A DNA stretch of 44,890 nt from DATJBF01 sp035515475 (GTDB lineage Bacteria; Verrucomicrobiota; Verrucomicrobiia; Palsa-1439): the NCBI GenBank assembly GCA_035515475.1, contig DATJBF010000088.1, forward strand, positions 1 to 44,890, read 5' to 3'. Position numbers and translations under genes: made by a program. Numbering within the stretch: the stretch's first letter is position 1; every line of letters starts with the position of its first letter. Positions 42,901 to 44,890 of the stretch are shown here, piece after piece. The notes below the pieces were generated by a model. It made no database searches, had not been told where the DNA came from, and saw nothing but the letters and a program-made list of their open reading frames with translations.

Positions 42901-43412
42901 GCGGGCCGTACAGCGGCAGTGTGACCATCAGCAATGGGGAGACGATGGTCACCAGTAACTTCACGGTCGCGGTCGCGTGCCAACTGAACAGCTTCAAGGT
43001 CCAGCCGAAACTGAACTTCGCCAGGACCAATGCCGACAGTTGCGCGGTGAAAGGCACCTTCGATCTGCCGGCGGATTACAGTTTCACCAACAAACTGGCA
43101 ACACTGGATATCGGTGGCGCGGAGGTGTCGTTCACCCTGCCCACCAAAGGGAACGCGCACAACGGCCGGAGCACGTTCAGCAAGCCGAGATACAACAAGA
43201 GGACCGACCTGTGGATGTTCAAAGCCATGCTGAAGAATGGCTCTTGGGAAACTCCTTGGGCGGATTACAGCATGATCAATTCGAATATACCGAGGCCCGG
43301 CATACTGGTGAGCAATTTGCCCGTGATCTTGCTGCTGGACACCGATGCATTCATGGGAACCACGAACCTGCATTACACGGCCAAACAGGGCAAGTCCGGA
43401 ACGGCGAAGTAG
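39933..43412 (+). CDS. secreted GH28 polygalacturonase-like protein with PATR and PKD domains
   Basis: A 1159-residue exported protein. AAAGGAGG lies 7 nt before the ATG. The N-terminus has an extended basic region and hydrophobic core (about 20-38) ending near ANP. A GH28 right-handed beta-helix follows: VVSFGAVGDGTTDDT (55-69), NTDGID (221-226), GDDNIAL (242-248), GHGVSIGS (270-277) and GIRMKS (299-304), supplying the expected catalytic Asp223, Asp243/244, His271, Arg301 and Lys303. It should cleave galacturonan or a related uronic acid polymer. Next come autotransporter-associated repeats (KIGTGTFILSGTNSYSGETT), a PKD domain (PPLADFTGSPTNGVVPLTV to SWDFGDG), a second PKD-like domain (YQWVFGDGTT) and an unrecognised end. 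No beta-barrel or sorting signal is visible. Confidence 0.88.
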   Translation: MRSGVSLQRRGIRRASSIGLSSLSFGVAVVVSLSLIGRTAANPTLPNIPSRTTNVVSFGAVGDGTTDDTTPIQNAINAIHNAGGGTVEIPAGTYLSNPLTLASSINLQLDSGAMLKMLPMAQFGSTDHFIIAAGMSDIEISGSGTIDGNGADWWAAFAADNSISRPYMVYFNGGCHRVLIQDITLQNPPKMHIVFKGADDNITIQRILINTTTTTPHPAKNTDGIDLVGATCLVQNCTINAGDDNIALGSSSSSAVTSDVLITNCTFGVGHGVSIGSNTHGGVSNVTVTACSYSGTDYGIRMKSDRDRGGVVQNLQYRDLTMTNVGYPIVIYSYYDSYGTPNSISPSIAAADPPQVVTNTTPIWRNITISNLTVASTSGANIAGLIWGLPEMLVSNVTLASVNISAPALTFEMYNAQAVRIIDSNLTAPSTANTLTLYNAQVTVTNSAINTNLVTLGGLAAPPTNNSLAFFNARAAIAQSAVLGAGPITLGGSTLTLSPSSVSFSNNLNITASPAPNAVSTLAVTAGNNSFSGVLSGPGPLTLNLPASTTLTLQGDCSSFTGTLTVTNSGTLRFDQGLNTWGDSGAAFGAGASGTINNHSAGNVAIFLGALSGSAGSRLRGSDQAGPAVDTYVVGSLNSNTTFAGTVANGTSGGTAHTVAITKIGTGTFILSGTNSYSGETTVSNGTLLVNNTTGNGTGTGAVTVADGATLGGGGIVGGPVTVDGTLAPGNGVGTLAISNSLTLTGGAVLRYALGTNSDRTVVSRDLTLDGTLNVTDAGGFATGTYTLFRYGGTLTTNGTSSILTIGATPDPSLDYAVDINSNGYVNLIVSAVTPPLADFTGSPTNGVVPLTVTFTDSSSGTITNRSWDFGDGATSNTTVGSLTHTYASVGRYDVSLTVVGPLGTDTLSQTDYIRVTHPLPVINGGLGVTNAALQVGNVAVIVAGDTNTFTVGATDTNGYQLSYQWVFGDGTTNDWSSTNTAEHVYTTNCGPYSGSVTISNGETMVTSNFTVAVACQLNSFKVQPKLNFARTNADSCAVKGTFDLPADYSFTNKLATLDIGGAEVSFTLPTKGNAHNGRSTFSKPRYNKRTDLWMFKAMLKNGSWETPWADYSMINSNIPRPGILVSNLPVILLLDTDAFMGTTNLHYTAKQGKSGTAK

Positions 43413-43571
43413 CCACCAAGCGCGCGCTCCATGATCGCATCTCAAGATGGCCGGGCTTGACGCCTTACGCGAGTCCAGCGCAACCCGGTCCCCTCAACAG
43501 CCGATACCGACAGCTTGGGAATCGGCATTTGATGATTCGAAACTGGTCGTTGGGTCGGGTAGGCAACCGGC

Positions 43572-43799
43572 ATGAAGTACGGGCGGTTCGGGCAGTTGCC
43601 GGTCTGGCAGGACGGTCTCACGCTTGCCGAATCCATTTCCCGCCAGTTGCGGGCGGGGGCGGGCAACCTCCAGAATTCGCCCATCACCGGCCAGCGTGAC
43701 CCGAGTGAGAAGTCATGCAAACTCGACGAGCCGAAGAAACGCGCGGAAGCATTTCTTCAGAAACTCAGGCAGACCGCGGCGGGACGGGCCGAAAACTGA
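43572..43799 (+). pseudogene. four-helix-bundle protein remnant (23S rRNA-intervening-sequence type)
   Basis: A 75-codon frame starting MKYGRFGQLPVWQDGLTLAE, the usual start of the small four-helix-bundle family (about 115-130 residues). It then jumps to SRQLRAGAGNLQNSPITGQR and a basic end, which resembles the last helix of that family. The two central helices are missing, so it looks like a gene with a large internal in-frame deletion. The product is unlikely to fold normally. It lies between the GH28 gene and a repeat element. Confidence 0.55.
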
Positions 43800-43820
43800 G
43801 AGTTGACCGAATTGAATCCG

Positions 43821-43899
43821 GTTGTGGCGGCGCTTCTGCGAAGCGCCGAATTCCTCGGCAATTGAACAACCCGCCCTTCGCAGAAGCGGCGGCTACAAC
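43821..43899. repeat. inverted repeat element of the GTAGCCGCC family
   Basis: Left arm 43821-43843 (GTTGTGGCGGCGCTTCTGCG...) and right arm 43876-43899 (...CGCAGAAGCGGCGGCTACAAC) pair over a perfect 13-bp core CGCTTCTGCGAAG with one gap and two mismatches outside it. The loop contains AACAACCC. It would form a large hairpin in the gap beside the pheA stop and may end transcription from one or both sides. Confidence 0.65.
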
Positions 43900-43923
43900 A
43901 GCAACCGTGAACTGGCCCGAGCC

Positions 43924-44890
43924 CTACTCGCTCACATTCGGATAACTGCCCAAAATCTTCACGAACATGGTGTGCTTGGCGAGTTCGGCCAGCGCCTTCT
44001 TCACGCGGGCATCGTCGCAGTGGCCGTTGAAATCCACGAAGAAGTAATACTCCCACGCCTTCTTCTTGCTCGGACGCGACTCGATCTTGGTCATGTTGAT
44101 CTTGAACTTCTTGAACGACGCGATGGTGTCGTGCAACGCCCCGACCCGGTCCTGCACCGCGTACATGATGGACGTCTTGTCGTTGCCCGTACGGGGCGGA
44201 TACTTCCGGCCGATCACGAGAAACCGCGTCACGTTCTCGCTCGAGTCCTGAATGTTCGCGTCGTGAATCCTCAGTCCGTACAGTTCCGCGGCCAGCGAAC
44301 TGGCCAGCGCGCCCGCGTTCGGCTCGGTCTTGGCAATCTCGGCGGCCCGCGTCGAACTGGACACTTCGATCAATTCCGCGTGCGGCAGGTTGAGTTGCAG
44401 CCATTGCCGGCACTGGGCGAAGACCTGGGCAATCGAGTAAATCTTTTTGATCTGGTCGCGCGGGCAGACGGCCATCAGGTTGTGCCGGATCGGCAACACG
44501 ATCTGCGCACAGACCTTCAATTCGCTGTCGACGAATACATCGTAGGTGTGCGTGACCGCGCCTTCGGTTGAATTCTCGATGGGCACCACGCCGTAGTCCG
44601 CCCGGCCTTTTGCAACATCCGTGAACACGTCGGTGATGTTCGGTAATGGCTCGTAGCGCAGGCTCGCGCCGAATTTCTTCACCGCCGCCATGTGCGAGTA
44701 GGTCGCCTGCGGCCCGAGATAGGCGATCACCAGGGGTTTTTCCAGCGCCAACGCGCTCGACATCACTTCGCGGTAAATCGCCCGCAACGATTCTTCAGTG
44801 AGCGGTCCCTCATTCTTCTCAACCACGCGCCGCAACACCGCCTCTTCCCGTTCGGGCGCGTAAATCTCCTCGCCCGATACTTCTTTGATC
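43924..44890 (-). CDS. pheA: bifunctional chorismate mutase / prephenate dehydratase PheA, partial
   Basis: Converts chorismate to prephenate and then phenylpyruvate. The visible 321 codons lack only the N-terminus, which lies beyond the window. The end of an AroQ-type chorismate mutase domain is seen (IYAPEREEAVLRRVVEKNEG, LRAIYREVMSSALALEKP). The prephenate dehydratase domain runs from VIAYLGPQATYSHMAA to the TRF motif in SSENVTRFLVIG. An ACT domain follows (TSIMYAVQDRVGALHDTIAS and IESRPSKKKAWEYYFFVDF), which binds phenylalanine for feedback control. The ESRP and GAL motifs are intact. It reads leftward toward hisC and aroF, although the GH28 region separates them. Confidence 0.96.
   Translation of the reverse strand, partial: IKEVSGEEIYAPEREEAVLRRVVEKNEGPLTEESLRAIYREVMSSALALEKPLVIAYLGPQATYSHMAAVKKFGASLRYEPLPNITDVFTDVAKGRADYGVVPIENSTEGAVTHTYDVFVDSELKVCAQIVLPIRHNLMAVCPRDQIKKIYSIAQVFAQCRQWLQLNLPHAELIEVSSSTRAAEIAKTEPNAGALASSLAAELYGLRIHDANIQDSSENVTRFLVIGRKYPPRTGNDKTSIMYAVQDRVGALHDTIASFKKFKINMTKIESRPSKKKAWEYYFFVDFNGHCDDARVKKALAELAKHTMFVKILGSYPNVSE

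Noticed and set aside
42156..43445. Minus-strand open frame of 429 codons over the GH28 gene
   Set aside because: Antisense to the PATR/PKD region, whose domains are clear on the plus strand.

Overview
The window reads as a chromosomal segment of a GC-rich, diaminopimelate-type Gram-negative bacterium, most likely a member of the Verrucomicrobiota (PVC group). The grounds are a canonical mraZ-to-murD division and cell-wall cluster, a GH28 enzyme joined to autotransporter-associated repeats and PKD domains, a large secreted TSP3-type protein, TMTC-like membrane/TPR glycosyltransferases, and several dispersed repeat types often seen in that group. This is inference from gene content; no rRNA or tRNA gene is visible.

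Layout. (1) 1-8966, minus strand: dcw cluster in the order mraZ, unknown 126-aa gene, rsmH, ftsL-like, ftsI, murE, murF, mraY, murD (cut by the window edge). A promoter with five 10-bp-phased MraZ boxes precedes mraZ. (2) 9020-11319, minus: metG and an overlapping esterase. (3) 11387-14887, minus: three less GC-rich genes, SIR2-like NAD-binding protein, Ser/Thr kinase with TPR tail, and a tail-anchored membrane protein. They are tightly packed and lie between wecA/tagO and metG. This is the best candidate for an undescribed, defence-like system. (4) 14899-19347, minus: envelope polysaccharide genes (GT-C membrane protein, GT4 glycosyltransferase, WecA/TagO-like transferase). (5) 19572-24916, plus: a 1200-aa secreted protein, a lipoprotein, and a startless duplicated cassette of the large protein bounded by 32-bp direct repeats. 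(6) 25174-29026: rpoN (minus) with its own promoter, divergent from a metallo-beta-lactamase-fold hydrolase and alanine dehydrogenase. (7) 29117-31664, minus: an unknown protein and two sugar-type ABC permeases with no partner ATPase or binding protein. (8) 31765-38388, minus: aroF between two TMTC-like paralogues, a GxxExxY gene between direct repeats, and hisC with a short in-frame repeat insertion. (9) 38447-43899: an accessory, repeat-rich interval with an ArsR-type gene broken by one TGA, three 24-bp operator-like palindromes, a MITE-like element, a plus-strand GH28/PATR/PKD exoprotein and a four-helix-bundle remnant. (10) 43924-44890, minus: pheA, cut by the window edge.

How the genes work together: region 1 makes UDP-MurNAc-pentapeptide and lipid I and supplies septal transpeptidase functions. 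Region 4 would build an undecaprenyl-linked surface glycan. aroF, hisC and pheA belong to aromatic amino-acid synthesis and look like parts of one set separated by insertions. Regions 3, 5 and 9 are accessory.
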